Shown: positions 17,683-27,174 of the stretch, one piece after another
Layout of the letters: every line of letters starts with the position of its first letter
Numbering within the stretch: position 1 is the first letter of the stretch
NCBI RefSeq assembly: GCF_000633395.1
Contig: NZ_AYMU01000004.1
Coordinates: 434,001 to 498,000 of the forward strand
DNA: 64,000 nt
Direction: 5' to 3'
Origin: Pseudomonas sp. PH1b
Lineage (GTDB): Bacteria; Pseudomonadota; Gammaproteobacteria; Pseudomonadales; Pseudomonadaceae
Made by a program: the position numbers and the translations under genes
The notes under the pieces: generated by a model
The model's database searches: none
What the model was told of the DNA's origin: nothing
The model's input: only the letters and a program-made list of their open reading frames with translations

Positions 17683-18644
17683 ACAGCGCCGCTGTCGACC
17701 CACGGGTGCGGGACGCGGCCATCGACTGGATGGTGCGCTTGCAGTCGGGAATCATGAGTGCAGCCGACCACCAGGCGCTGCAGACCTGGCGCCAGGCGAG
17801 CGCCACCAACGAACAGGCCTGGCAACGGGTGCTCAGCTTGCCGCTGTTGCAGCAGCCCGGCGCCCACCTGCTGGCCGACGTGACGGCCCGCAGGGCGCTG
17901 GAGGCTGCCGGGCCGAATCAGCAGCGTCGTCGCCATGTGCTCAAGTGCCTGTGCGCTCTCGGCCTGCTGGGGGGTATTTCCTGGCAGGGCGCTGGCTCCG
18001 CCTTCGTGCGTTCGGCCCTGGCGACCTACCGTACCGGTACTGGCGAGCGTCGCCAGTGGACCCTGGCCGATGGCAGCTCGCTGTGGCTGAACACCGCCAG
18101 TGCGGTGAACCTGGATCTGACCGCGGATTCGCGCAACCTGCAGTTGGTCGAGGGGGAACTGGCCCTGGAGGCTGCAACCGAGTCCAGGGGGCTGCAGGTG
18201 CTCACTGCTGATGCGGTGTTGCACAGTCGTGGTGCTCATCTGCTGCTGCGCCATGATCGGCAGGGTACCCGGGTCACGGTACTGGAGGGGCTGGTGCAAC
18301 TGCATTCACGATACGGCCAGGCCTCCTTGCCGCTGGAGGCCGGTTGGCAGGTCCGGGTGGATGGGCGAGGTATCGGTCAGGCAAGCCGTGTCGACCGGTT
18401 CATGGCCCAGGCCTGGCTGCGCGGCATCCTGCCTGCGGAGCGCATGCGCCTGGATGCCTTGCTCGCCGAGCTGTCACGCTATCGCCCCGGCGTTCTGCAT
18501 TGCAGTGAGCAGGTTGCTGCGTTGCGCCTGACGGGCAGCTTCCAGTTGGACGATACCGATGCCGCCCTGGCCTTGGTGGCCCGTACGCTACCCGTGCGTA
18601 TCGAGCGGCGAACCCGTTACTGGGTGACTGTGGTGCCGGCCTGA
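17679..18644 (+). CDS. FecR-type anti-sigma/sigma regulator
   Basis: 321 residues. The N-terminal DUF4880-like cytoplasmic part (about 1-75, with AIDWMVRLQSG) binds the sigma factor, one membrane helix lies at about 88-105, and the periplasmic FecR domain (YRTGTGERRQWTLADGS onwards) meets the signalling domain of the receptor. It sits between its sigma factor and the receptor gene, the standard surface-signalling order. Confidence 0.92.
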   Translation: MNSAAVDPRVRDAAIDWMVRLQSGIMSAADHQALQTWRQASATNEQAWQRVLSLPLLQQPGAHLLADVTARRALEAAGPNQQRRRHVLKCLCALGLLGGISWQGAGSAFVRSALATYRTGTGERRQWTLADGSSLWLNTASAVNLDLTADSRNLQLVEGELALEAATESRGLQVLTADAVLHSRGAHLLLRHDRQGTRVTVLEGLVQLHSRYGQASLPLEAGWQVRVDGRGIGQASRVDRFMAQAWLRGILPAERMRLDALLAELSRYRPGVLHCSEQVAALRLTGSFQLDDTDAALALVARTLPVRIERRTRYWVTVVPA

Positions 18645-18741
18645 AATTTTTTTCTTCTGTGCGCGATAGTTTTTCAACACTCGATTGGCCTACAGGAACA
18701 GCCCGCCGCAAGAGACGGGCCTCGACCTCTAGGAGCCTTGC

Positions 18742-21579
18742 ATGATTGACCCTGCCCGCGCCTTGCGCGCCCGCACCCTTGGCCTGATTTTCCTGAGTCT
18801 GCAGCCTCTGTGCGGCCTGTCGGTGTTCGCCGCTGCGGCGGCGCAGCACTTCAGCATCGATGCCGGACCGCTGGACCAGACGCTGTCGCGTTTTGGCGTC
18901 CTGGCCGGAATCAGCATGGCGGGCAATGCAAGCCTCACGGCGGGCAAGAGCAGCCAGGGATTGCATGGCGACTTCAGCCCGGAAGCCGGTCTGGCGCGGC
19001 TGCTGCTGGGAACCGGGCTGACCTTTCAGCGCCAGGCAGACGGCAGCTATCTATTGCGCCAGGGGCTGGAAGCGGTGGCTTTGCCAATCCAGAAGGTCAA
19101 GGGCGAAAACCTCGAGCAGGAAGACGTATATCGGGCGCCGCGCTCGTCGGTGTACATCTCCGGCGAAGACATGCAGCGCTTTGGCGTGGTCTCGGTCGGC
19201 GACGTATTGAAAGGCCAGCCCGGGGTCCAGGTGGGTGACAGCCGTAATGGCGGGGGCCTGGACGTCAACATCCGCGGTATCCAGGGCCAGAGCCGAGTGG
19301 CGGTGACGGTGGATGGTTCGCAGCAGGCGCTGGATGTGTATCGCGGTTATGCGGGCACTCAGCAACGCAGCTACGTCGATCCGGACATGATCAGCGACAT
19401 CGTCATCGACAAGGGCCCAAGCCTGACCTCCAGTGCCATTGGCGGCACGGTGAAGATGCGCACCATCGGTGTCGAGGACATCCTGAAGGACGGTCAGAAC
19501 ATTGGCCTGCGCTTGAAGGGCGATCTGTGGAACAACGGGGTCGCACCCGCCTCGCGTGACCCGCACTCCAGGACCGAGGACCTGTACTCCGAACCGCACC
19601 AGAGCCGTGGCGGCCTGTTTGGCTCGGAGGCGGAGGCCGGCAGTGCCGCGTTTGCCTATTCCCATGAGCTGTTCGACGTGGTGGCAGCCTATGCCCACCG
19701 CAACCAGGGCAACTACTTTTCCGGCAAGAAGGGCCAGGACCGCTACCGCACCTATGACCGTTGGGGCGATGAAGAGACCAGTGTGGCCACCACCTACAAC
19801 GCCGGTGAGGAGGTGTTGAACTCGTCGTCGGAGACCGACTCGTTCCTGCTCAAGACCACCCTGCGTCCGGCGGACGGCCACACCTTCGACTTGGGCTATC
19901 GCCGTTATGACGGACGTATTGGCGAGATCATGCCCTCGGACATCTTCCGTTTCGGCACCGGAGGCATCTATCAGTACCCCCTGGGCCACACCAAGATCGA
20001 TACCTACACCGCACGCTACAACTACCTGCCGGCGGGCAACCCGCTGGTGGACCTGACCGCCGACCTGTGGCTGACCGATGCACAAACCAGCCAGCTGTCC
20101 GCCTGGTCGGCACCGGCCTCCCAGGCCTACCGCACGGACCGCTCCTGGAGCCGACAGGCCAACCGCCGCACCGGGGGCGGCCTGGCCAATACCTCGCGGT
20201 TCGAGACCGATTACGGCGACCTGAAGCTGGACCTGGGCGGCTCCTTCCAGTTGGAGGAGTTGCGCCCGCAAAAAGGAGTGGTTACCACCCAGGACGACAT
20301 CAACGCCAACCGCAGCCTGCGGGAGGGCTCGCGGCAGGAGTTCAGCTTCAACGGCAAGCTGGAATACCAGCCGGTGGACAGCCTGACGCTATGGGGCGGT
20401 GGCCGGTATACCCACTTTCGCAGCAAGGACCAGGTGGCCCACGCAACGGCGCGGCGAGAGGAGCGAGAACACCGCTACGTGACAGTGTCGAAGCCGGGGG
20501 ACTATGGATACCTGATGTGGTTTCCGGACCAGAACGGGCTGTACACCGACGCCACCGACCCTCGGTTGAACAACGGTATTGTCTTCACCAACACCAACTA
20601 CCCGTTCGAGGGCACGCCCTATGACCAATACGGCGCGACCAGTACCGACGTTGACTCTCCGCAATTCGGCAGGGTGGTCACCGGCTTTGACTATTCCGGC
20701 AAGGAGAGCAACAGCGGAGGCGCTTTTGCCCCGGCCTTCGGCATCAATCTCGAGGTATTGCCCGACACCTTCCTCTACGCCTCCTACACCCGAGGCTTTC
20801 GCATGCCCTCGCTGTTCGAAACCGGCCACGGTGTGCAGCAGACCACCCCGGGCAAGGGTTTGAAGCCCGAGCGTTCGAGCAACTGGGAAATCGGTGCCAG
20901 CACCCTGCAAAAGGGCCTGCTGCTGGATAACGACACCGCGGCGCTCAAGGTGGCCTACTTCAACAACACCATCAAGAACTACATCACCCGCTACTACGAC
21001 CCGACCCCGGGCCTGTGGGGCCTGATGCGCTTCAGCAACACCGACAGCTACAAGACCAGCGGCCTGGAGCTGCAAACCCGTTATGACGCCGGACGGATGT
21101 TTGCCGACTTGTCGTCCACCTACTACCTGAAGACCGAAACCTGTGACGCAGCGTTTGCCGCGACGCTGAGGGCTGCCAGCAATCCGTACAAGGACTTGAG
21201 CGGCACTCCGGACTGCACCCCGGGCAGTTTCATGGGCTCTTACACCAACACCCAGAACCCGCCGCGGTTTGCCGGAAACCTGACCACGGGCCTGCGCTTT
21301 TTCGACCAGAGCCTGACCCTCGGTACACGTATCACCTACACCTCCGGTCCCACTGTCACCGTCGACAAGCCCTGGCAGACCGGTGCTACCACGCCGCAGG
21401 TGAACTATCGCGAAGTGGCGCTGGTGGACCTGTTCCTCAACTACAAATTGCAGGAGCACACCCAGTTCAACCTTTCGCTGCAAAACCTCACCGATCGCTA
21501 TTACCTGGACCCCTTGGCGCAGAGCTTCATGCCCGCACCCGGACGTACGCTGCGGATGGGGCTGCAGACCAAGTTCTGA
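18742..21579 (+). CDS. TonB-dependent receptor with signalling domain, haem/hemophore type (HasR-like)
   Basis: 945 residues. A signal peptide to about residue 31 precedes a secretin/TonB N-terminal (STN) signalling domain (about 35-87), a plug (about 120-235) and a 22-strand barrel ending in aromatic Phe. The barrel has FRMPSLFETGHG and a C-terminal NLTDRYYLDPLAQSFMPAPG segment, which resemble haem and hemophore receptors. The STN domain and the upstream FecI/FecR pair indicate cell-surface signalling. No hemophore (hasA) or type I exporter gene follows, so it may use free haem, haemoproteins or a foreign hemophore. Ligand assignment is inferred. Confidence 0.85.
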   Translation: MIDPARALRARTLGLIFLSLQPLCGLSVFAAAAAQHFSIDAGPLDQTLSRFGVLAGISMAGNASLTAGKSSQGLHGDFSPEAGLARLLLGTGLTFQRQADGSYLLRQGLEAVALPIQKVKGENLEQEDVYRAPRSSVYISGEDMQRFGVVSVGDVLKGQPGVQVGDSRNGGGLDVNIRGIQGQSRVAVTVDGSQQALDVYRGYAGTQQRSYVDPDMISDIVIDKGPSLTSSAIGGTVKMRTIGVEDILKDGQNIGLRLKGDLWNNGVAPASRDPHSRTEDLYSEPHQSRGGLFGSEAEAGSAAFAYSHELFDVVAAYAHRNQGNYFSGKKGQDRYRTYDRWGDEETSVATTYNAGEEVLNSSSETDSFLLKTTLRPADGHTFDLGYRRYDGRIGEIMPSDIFRFGTGGIYQYPLGHTKIDTYTARYNYLPAGNPLVDLTADLWLTDAQTSQLSAWSAPASQAYRTDRSWSRQANRRTGGGLANTSRFETDYGDLKLDLGGSFQLEELRPQKGVVTTQDDINANRSLREGSRQEFSFNGKLEYQPVDSLTLWGGGRYTHFRSKDQVAHATARREEREHRYVTVSKPGDYGYLMWFPDQNGLYTDATDPRLNNGIVFTNTNYPFEGTPYDQYGATSTDVDSPQFGRVVTGFDYSGKESNSGGAFAPAFGINLEVLPDTFLYASYTRGFRMPSLFETGHGVQQTTPGKGLKPERSSNWEIGASTLQKGLLLDNDTAALKVAYFNNTIKNYITRYYDPTPGLWGLMRFSNTDSYKTSGLELQTRYDAGRMFADLSSTYYLKTETCDAAFAATLRAASNPYKDLSGTPDCTPGSFMGSYTNTQNPPRFAGNLTTGLRFFDQSLTLGTRITYTSGPTVTVDKPWQTGATTPQVNYREVALVDLFLNYKLQEHTQFNLSLQNLTDRYYLDPLAQSFMPAPGRTLRMGLQTKF

Positions 21580-22293
21580 AACCGGCCTGCTGTGTGCCCT
21601 GCGCTGTGCAGCACACTGATCGATACGCCACCTCAAGCCGGTGGCGACGACCCAGGGCACAGCGTCCCCTGTGCCTGGCCAAATGTTGACGAGCCATGAC
21701 CACGCGGAGGGAAAGCTCTGTTTCGCAGCACTCCACAAAAAAGCCCCGGGAATCGGCCATTCCCGGGGCTTTTTTGTGGGGGAACATATGGCGGCGCCCC
21801 CCCGGGTGGCAGGTTTTCGTGCGCCCGCGATCACGAATGTTGTCTGTCCCTGCAGAGCAGGCGCACCGGTGCCTTGCCGCCTTTGAGTCAGCGCATGCTT
21901 ATTGAGAGCGGCAGATAATTCCATGTTGTTGTCGGGTATTGGGCGAGGCTTTCGTGAGTTTATATCGTTAGTCATAGACGCTGTTTGTTCTTGATAAGTG
22001 TTTCTTTATTGGCCGTAGGAAATTTCCTTTTGTTTTCTCGGATGATTCAGGCGGTCTTAACCAATCCAGTCTTGTTCTGAATCAATAAGCTCTTCTATAG
22101 AGTGATTGCCTGCTGTCGAGCCAATGCATCTCTTTTAATTAAAGATGATTGCGGGACTGCAAGTCAGCAGCGTTTGTGAGCTTCTAATTGGGGGTGAGTG
22201 CTTTGTTCTGTTACACGGTTGGAGCTTTTAGTTTCTTCCAAGTGGCGGGATATATGTTTTTTCCTCTGTGGGACATTTGGAAAAGGAAATCAG
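21580..22293. other. long AT-rich leader region of the fimbrial locus
   Basis: 714 bp without a convincing gene. After the terminator near 21777, the DNA from about 21890 to 22290 is clearly richer in A+T than the surroundings and contains a perfect TTTAATTAAA palindrome at 22134-22143. This is the likely promoter and silencing (H-NS/MvaT-type) region of the fimbrial operon; no specific operator could be named. Confidence 0.5.
21735..21777. terminator. bidirectional terminator after the TonB receptor
   Basis: A very strong perfect stem (AAGCCCCGGGAAT paired with ATTCCCGGGGCTT) flanked by A and T runs ends the iron-uptake operon and insulates the fimbrial locus that follows. Confidence 0.92.
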
Positions 22294-22860
22294 ATGAAAC
22301 GTAAGTCTCTGTTCTCTGTGGCAACTTCCGGGCTGATGCTTGCAGCATTGATTCCGGCTATGGCCCAGGCTAATGATGGTGTCATCAACTTCAGTGGCAG
22401 TATTACTGATGTGTCTTGCAACATTAACGGGTCGACGCCTGGATTGAATAACGTAACCAACGTCAATCTCGGTACTATCCAACCATCGGTATTCGACGGA
22501 GCTGCTGGGAAAACTTCCCCACTAGAACCGTTCCAACTGGTGCTCTCCGGAGACAACTGCAAAGACGGTTCCAAGGTCTCTATCGAGTTCGATCAGGTGG
22601 GTAACGTCGATCCAGCTTCCGGCAACCTGAAACTGACTGGTGGCGCTGCGTCGGCGTCGGGCGTGCAGATCCAGATCTATAACGACCACGTCCAACCACC
22701 GGTCAAAATCCAACTGGGACAAGGCGAGTCAACCCCTCAAGTCGCAACCATTACTGGTAAGACCGGCACGCTGAAGTACAAGGCTGCTTATGTCTCCACC
22801 GGTACTGTTACGGCGGGTTCGGGTATTTCTCATAGCCGTTACACCCTGGCTTACCAGTAA
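22294..22860 (+). CDS. major fimbrial subunit (CupB1-like pilin)
   Basis: 188 residues. Signal peptide to about Ala26 (AMAQA/ND), an N-terminal donor strand, the conserved disulfide pair Cys42 and Cys89, and the C-terminal beta-zipper with a penultimate-type tyrosine (SRYTLAYQ). These are hallmarks of chaperone-usher pilins. The start is ATG at 22294 behind AAAAGGAAA; the longer in-frame reading is rejected. Base composition is noticeably less GC-rich than in the flanking core genes. First gene of the nine-gene cluster, matching cupB1 by position. Confidence 0.92.
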   Translation: MKRKSLFSVATSGLMLAALIPAMAQANDGVINFSGSITDVSCNINGSTPGLNNVTNVNLGTIQPSVFDGAAGKTSPLEPFQLVLSGDNCKDGSKVSIEFDQVGNVDPASGNLKLTGGAASASGVQIQIYNDHVQPPVKIQLGQGESTPQVATITGKTGTLKYKAAYVSTGTVTAGSGISHSRYTLAYQ

Positions 22861-22887
22861 AAAACGTTAGTTACCAAGGAGTTGGTT

Positions 22888-23652
22888 ATGGCGCCGGTAG
22901 CGCGTTTTTTAAATTCTCTCGTTATCGGTGCCATGCTCTTGGGGTTGTTCTCGGGAGCGGCTCAGGCCGGAATAATCCTGCAGGGTACTCGTCTGGTCTA
23001 CCCGGCTGAGGCTCGTGAGGTCACGTTGAAGATATCCAATCCGGGGACCGTGCCTCTGTTGGCGCAAAGCTGGGTTGACGACGGGGATGCCAGTAAATAT
23101 CCGGAAGAAATAAAAGTTCCTTTCCTGTTGGCACCGGCTGTTAGTCGACTGGAGCCGGAAGGCTCGGCGGTGTTACGTATTTCATACTTGAAAGCGCCGT
23201 TGGCAAAGGATCGCGAGACTTTGTTCTGGTTGAATGTGCTGGAAATGCCACCGCGTGAAGAAAACAAGGACAACGTACTGCAGTTTTCATTTAGATCGCG
23301 TATCAAGATTTTCTTTCGCCCCGATAACCTGGCGGGCTCCTCACATACCGCTGCTGAAAAACTCCGCTGGGAGTTCAAGCGCGGCACTCAATTGAAAGAA
23401 GCCTCCACACAATCGGACGCTCTTGTGGTCAAGGTGACCAATCCAACACCTTATTACGTGTCTTTTGGTCGCATGGAAGTTGATCTTGAAGGACGCCACG
23501 TAGCCCTGAAACCGGGCATGGTCGCGCCGTTCTCCGATGAAGTTTTCCCTTGGCCAGCCAGCGCTCCGAAAGAGCCGAAAAAGGCATCGATTCGCTATGA
23601 AGTGATCAACGATTTCGGTGGTCGCAGATTAATTAACACACCGCTGCTCTAG
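22888..23652 (+). CDS. periplasmic fimbrial chaperone (CupB2-like)
   Basis: 254 residues, PapD/FimC family with two Ig-like domains. Signal peptide to about Ala27 (AAQA/GI), then TRLVYPAEAREVTLKI (the subunit-binding Arg and edge strand), the proline-containing FLLAPAVSRLEPEGSAVLRI and the family signature ending in FRSRIKIFFRP. It caps pilin subunits by donor-strand complementation. The start is ATG at 22888, 6 nt behind AAGGAG; a TTG two codons earlier is unlikely. It follows the pilin gene by 27 nt. Confidence 0.94.
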   Translation: MAPVARFLNSLVIGAMLLGLFSGAAQAGIILQGTRLVYPAEAREVTLKISNPGTVPLLAQSWVDDGDASKYPEEIKVPFLLAPAVSRLEPEGSAVLRISYLKAPLAKDRETLFWLNVLEMPPREENKDNVLQFSFRSRIKIFFRPDNLAGSSHTAAEKLRWEFKRGTQLKEASTQSDALVVKVTNPTPYYVSFGRMEVDLEGRHVALKPGMVAPFSDEVFPWPASAPKEPKKASIRYEVINDFGGRRLINTPLL

Positions 23653-23713
23653 CCGGCTTCCTATTTCAACTTCGCTTGTATCTCAGTGTCATTGAGCTCT
23701 ATAGGAGCGCGGC

Positions 23714-26416
23714 ATGTTGAACGTTCAATGTCATAGGCGTGATGTCTTTGCGCGCCTTGGTATTTGGTGTAGTCGAGATTCTGCTGCGGATGTTCGAACG
23801 CTGTGTCTGGCGGCTGTGCTGATGGGCAGTTCAACAGGCTTGGCAGCCAACGAAGAGTCCTCGGCACCCGATCAGCCAGAGATCCAGGGCAATCAGTCCG
23901 GCCAGCCCATGGTGTTCGACAGCCAGATGCTGTTTCAAGGCAAAGGGATGCCCATCGACACTTCACGCTTTGAACAATTGGGCTATGTCGCGCCGGGAAA
24001 GTACTTGCTGGATCTGTTGGTGAGCGGGCAGTGGCGGGCGATGGAGGAAATTGAATTCCGTGCCGGCGCTGACGCCCAGAACAGTCAACCCTGCTTCGAC
24101 CGTTCACTGTTGCAGCAGTTGGGTATCGACTTGAGCAAGGCAGATGCAGCGTTGAAGGCGGGGGTTTCCCATCCACTGCAGGGCGAAGGGCAATTCTGTG
24201 GTGACCTGGGCAGTTACATCCAGGGAGTGACCACTCGCATCGACATTGCAGAACAGAAGATCGAGTGGTCCGTACCGCAGTTCTTCCTGCAGCAGGAAAT
24301 GTCGAAGAACTTCGTTGATCCGGCAAGTTGGAATCAAGGGATTCCCGCCGCGGTGCTCAACTACAACACCAACCTGTTCAGCTCTCAAAGCAACGGGGTC
24401 ACCCAGACCAATGGTTATGCCGGGCTCAACATGGGCCTGAACATCGGTGCCCTGCGTTTGCGCCATAGCGGTACCGTGACCTGGTCGCCAACCACTGGCA
24501 GTGACTATCAGCGTGGCTACATCTACGCCCAGACCGACCTGCCGGACTGGCGTTCGCAGCTGTTGGTGGGGGAGAGCGTCACCGATACCGATCTGTTCGA
24601 CTCGGTGTCGTTTCGCGGCGTCCAGTTGTTCAGCGACTCGCGCATGCTGCCCGATACCCAGCGCAGCTATGCACCGCAGGTCCGAGGCACGGCCAACACC
24701 AACGCCAAGGTGTCGGTGTATCAGCGTGGATACCTGATCCACGAAACCACCGTCGCTCCGGGGCCGTTCGAGATTTCCGATCTGCAGGCTGCAAGCTTTG
24801 GCGGTGACCTGGACGTGACCGTCACCGAAGCCAATGGGCAGGTCAGCCGTTTTACCGTGCCCTTTGCCACCACTGTGCAACTGCTGCGCCCGGGAACCTC
24901 GCGCTACAGCCTCACGGCGGGCCAGGTGACCAGCCCCGAGCGCGGCGGCAACGGCCAGTATGTGGCCCAGGGCACATTGCACCATGGGCTGGATAACCAG
25001 ATCACCGCTTATGCCGGCACGGCATTGACCGGCAGCTACATGTCGGCCCTGATTGGCAGTGCGCTGAATACCTCCCTGGGCGGTTTTGGCCTGGACCTGA
25101 CTCAGGCCAGAACCGAGATCCCCCAGGGCGGCAACATCCAGGGCTCGAGTGTGCGCCTGTCATATAGCAAGAACCTGCCCAACAGCGGGACTCATTTTTC
25201 ATTGTTGGCGTATCGCTACTCCACCAGCGGCTACCTGGGCCTGAGCGATGCCATTGCCCTGCAGGACTATGTCGATCGAGGCAACCGCGCCGAGTCCTTT
25301 GCCCGGTTGCGAGACCGCCTGGATATCAACGTCAACCAGCAGCTGGGTGATGATGGTGGCCAGGTGTATGTCACCGGCTCCTCCCTCAAGTACTGGAATC
25401 GCGAGGGGCAGCGGCTCAACTTTGCCCTGGGCTACAGCAATCAGTGGCGGGGTAACAGCTATTCCTTGATGGCCCAGCGCATGCGCGCTTCCTCTGGCGG
25501 AACGGCGCGCAACCAGGGCTCGGATGACACCTTTTTCAGCCTCAGCCTGACGATTCCCCTGGGCAATGAAAGGCGTCGCGGGACCATGATCAATGCCTAC
25601 GCCAGTCATGACCGCAGTTCCGGTGCGCACTACACCACTGGCATTTCCGGGCTGCTGGACCAGCAGGGCGACCTCACCTATGCCGTGTCTGCCTCCCGTG
25701 ATCAACGGCAACGAGAGACCTCCACCAACGCCAGCCTCAATTACTTCCTGCCTGAAGTTTCCTTGAGCTCGAGTTTTTCCCAGGGCAGTGACTATCGCCA
25801 GGAGTCCCTGGGGGCGTCCGGCGGCATGATTGTGCATTCCGGGGGGGTGACCTTTTCCCAGCCCTTGAGCGAAACCATGGGCCTGGTGCACGCCCCCAAT
25901 GCCCAGGGAGCCAGGGTAGGCAACTCCGGGGCCCGGGTGGATGGGCGAGGTTATGCGGTGGTGCCCAGCTTGAGCCCCTACCAATTGAACACCGTGGATA
26001 TCGATCCCGGCACCATCGCCGACGATGTCGAGTTGCAGGTCAGTTCACGCCACGTGGCACCCGTGGCGGGTTCGGTGGTGATGCTTTCCTACCCGACTCG
26101 CAGGGCCCGGGCGTTCCTGATCGACAGCCGTCAGCCCAATGGCCAGGCGCTGCCGTTTGCCGCCATCGCCATCGATGTGCAGAGCGGTGCGGAACTGGGG
26201 GCGGTGGGTCAGGGCAGCCGCCTGGTGCTGCGGGCCGAACGGGAGCAGGGGACGATCCGAGTGGAGTGGGGCAGCGAGCCCGATCAGCGATGCCTGATCG
26301 ACTACCAGTTGCCAGCGCGCGAGTCCGCGTCGTCCACCGGCTACGACTTGCTCGAACAACCTTGCCGCGCCGTGCCTGCCGTGGATGCGGGCCCAGGCCC
26401 GCAGGAGCAAACATGA
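23714..26416 (+). CDS. outer membrane fimbrial usher (CupB3-like)
   Basis: 900 residues, FimD/PapC family. A long basic leader and signal peptide (to about residue 45) precede the usher N-terminal domain (FDSQMLFQGKGMPIDTSRF, LGYVAPGKYLLDL), the 24-strand pore with plug, and two C-terminal domains. The start is ATG at 23714 with AGGAG 6 nt upstream. I see a conventional usher N-terminus and no clear POTRA-like extension of the kind reported for P. aeruginosa CupB3. Its stop overlaps the second chaperone gene by 4 nt (ATGA). Confidence 0.95.
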   Translation: MLNVQCHRRDVFARLGIWCSRDSAADVRTLCLAAVLMGSSTGLAANEESSAPDQPEIQGNQSGQPMVFDSQMLFQGKGMPIDTSRFEQLGYVAPGKYLLDLLVSGQWRAMEEIEFRAGADAQNSQPCFDRSLLQQLGIDLSKADAALKAGVSHPLQGEGQFCGDLGSYIQGVTTRIDIAEQKIEWSVPQFFLQQEMSKNFVDPASWNQGIPAAVLNYNTNLFSSQSNGVTQTNGYAGLNMGLNIGALRLRHSGTVTWSPTTGSDYQRGYIYAQTDLPDWRSQLLVGESVTDTDLFDSVSFRGVQLFSDSRMLPDTQRSYAPQVRGTANTNAKVSVYQRGYLIHETTVAPGPFEISDLQAASFGGDLDVTVTEANGQVSRFTVPFATTVQLLRPGTSRYSLTAGQVTSPERGGNGQYVAQGTLHHGLDNQITAYAGTALTGSYMSALIGSALNTSLGGFGLDLTQARTEIPQGGNIQGSSVRLSYSKNLPNSGTHFSLLAYRYSTSGYLGLSDAIALQDYVDRGNRAESFARLRDRLDINVNQQLGDDGGQVYVTGSSLKYWNREGQRLNFALGYSNQWRGNSYSLMAQRMRASSGGTARNQGSDDTFFSLSLTIPLGNERRRGTMINAYASHDRSSGAHYTTGISGLLDQQGDLTYAVSASRDQRQRETSTNASLNYFLPEVSLSSSFSQGSDYRQESLGASGGMIVHSGGVTFSQPLSETMGLVHAPNAQGARVGNSGARVDGRGYAVVPSLSPYQLNTVDIDPGTIADDVELQVSSRHVAPVAGSVVMLSYPTRRARAFLIDSRQPNGQALPFAAIAIDVQSGAELGAVGQGSRLVLRAEREQGTIRVEWGSEPDQRCLIDYQLPARESASSTGYDLLEQPCRAVPAVDAGPGPQEQT

Positions 26417-27174
26417 TGGGGCCTGGAGGACGTGAGGCCCCGGGCCCGGTACGCGCCGGGCGCTGGCTGCTGGCGGGCTGGTTGGCCCTGTTCAGTACCT
26501 GGGCCCTGGCTGATCTGTCGATTACCGGCTCCCGGTTCATCTATCCGGCCGGGCAGTCAGCCTTGACCATCCGGGTCGGCAACGTCGGCCCGGCGCCGAT
26601 TCTGTTGCAGGCCTGGCTGGACAAGGGGGATGCCGAGGCCAACCCCAGTGACCTGGTCGTGCCCTTCGTGCTCTCGCCGCCCCTGTCCCGGCTTGAACCG
26701 CGACAGCGATCGGCGCTGGTGGTGCGTTACAGCGGCGAGCCTGTGCCGGCCGATCGCGAGTCGGTGTTCTGGATCAACTTTCTTGAAGTGCCGTCCCTGG
26801 CGCCAGTGGGCAGCAACGTCCTGCGGATGGCCTATCGCATGCGCATGAAGCTGCTGTATCGCCCCCAGGGCCTGGCGGGCACGGCAGCCGAGGCCGTGGG
26901 GCGGCTGCGTTGGAGCCTGAGCGGCGCAAGTGCGCCTGCAACGACGCTGCGAGCCAGCAACCCGACACCGTACTACGTGTCCTTCGCCCAGTTGACCCTG
27001 GGCAGCGGAGCGCGAGCGAACACCTGGCAGGGGATCACGGTGGAGCCCTTTGGCTCGACGGATCTTCCTCTGGCCGAGGTGCAAGGGAAGGTCCCGGATC
27101 AGACGGTAATTCATTACCAAGTGGCAACAGACAGCGGGGAGACGCTGAGTGGAAGTGCGCGAATACAAGACTGA
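26413..27174 (+). CDS. second fimbrial chaperone (CupB4-like)
   Basis: 253 residues. Signal peptide to about Ala33, then the PapD fold with GSRFIYPAGQSALTIRVGN and RMAYRMRMKLLYRP. It is clearly paralogous to the first chaperone but GC-rich and diverged. In P. aeruginosa, a second chaperone at this position serves the tip adhesin, and the same job is inferred here for the adhesin gene at 32260. It starts in the usher stop codon, and its own last 26 nt overlap the TpsB gene. Confidence 0.92.
   Translation: MMGPGGREAPGPVRAGRWLLAGWLALFSTWALADLSITGSRFIYPAGQSALTIRVGNVGPAPILLQAWLDKGDAEANPSDLVVPFVLSPPLSRLEPRQRSALVVRYSGEPVPADRESVFWINFLEVPSLAPVGSNVLRMAYRMRMKLLYRPQGLAGTAAEAVGRLRWSLSGASAPATTLRASNPTPYYVSFAQLTLGSGARANTWQGITVEPFGSTDLPLAEVQGKVPDQTVIHYQVATDSGETLSGSARIQD

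Noticed and set aside
20389..21975. 528-residue minus-strand frame
   Set aside because: Mostly antisense to the TonB receptor gene and crosses its terminator.
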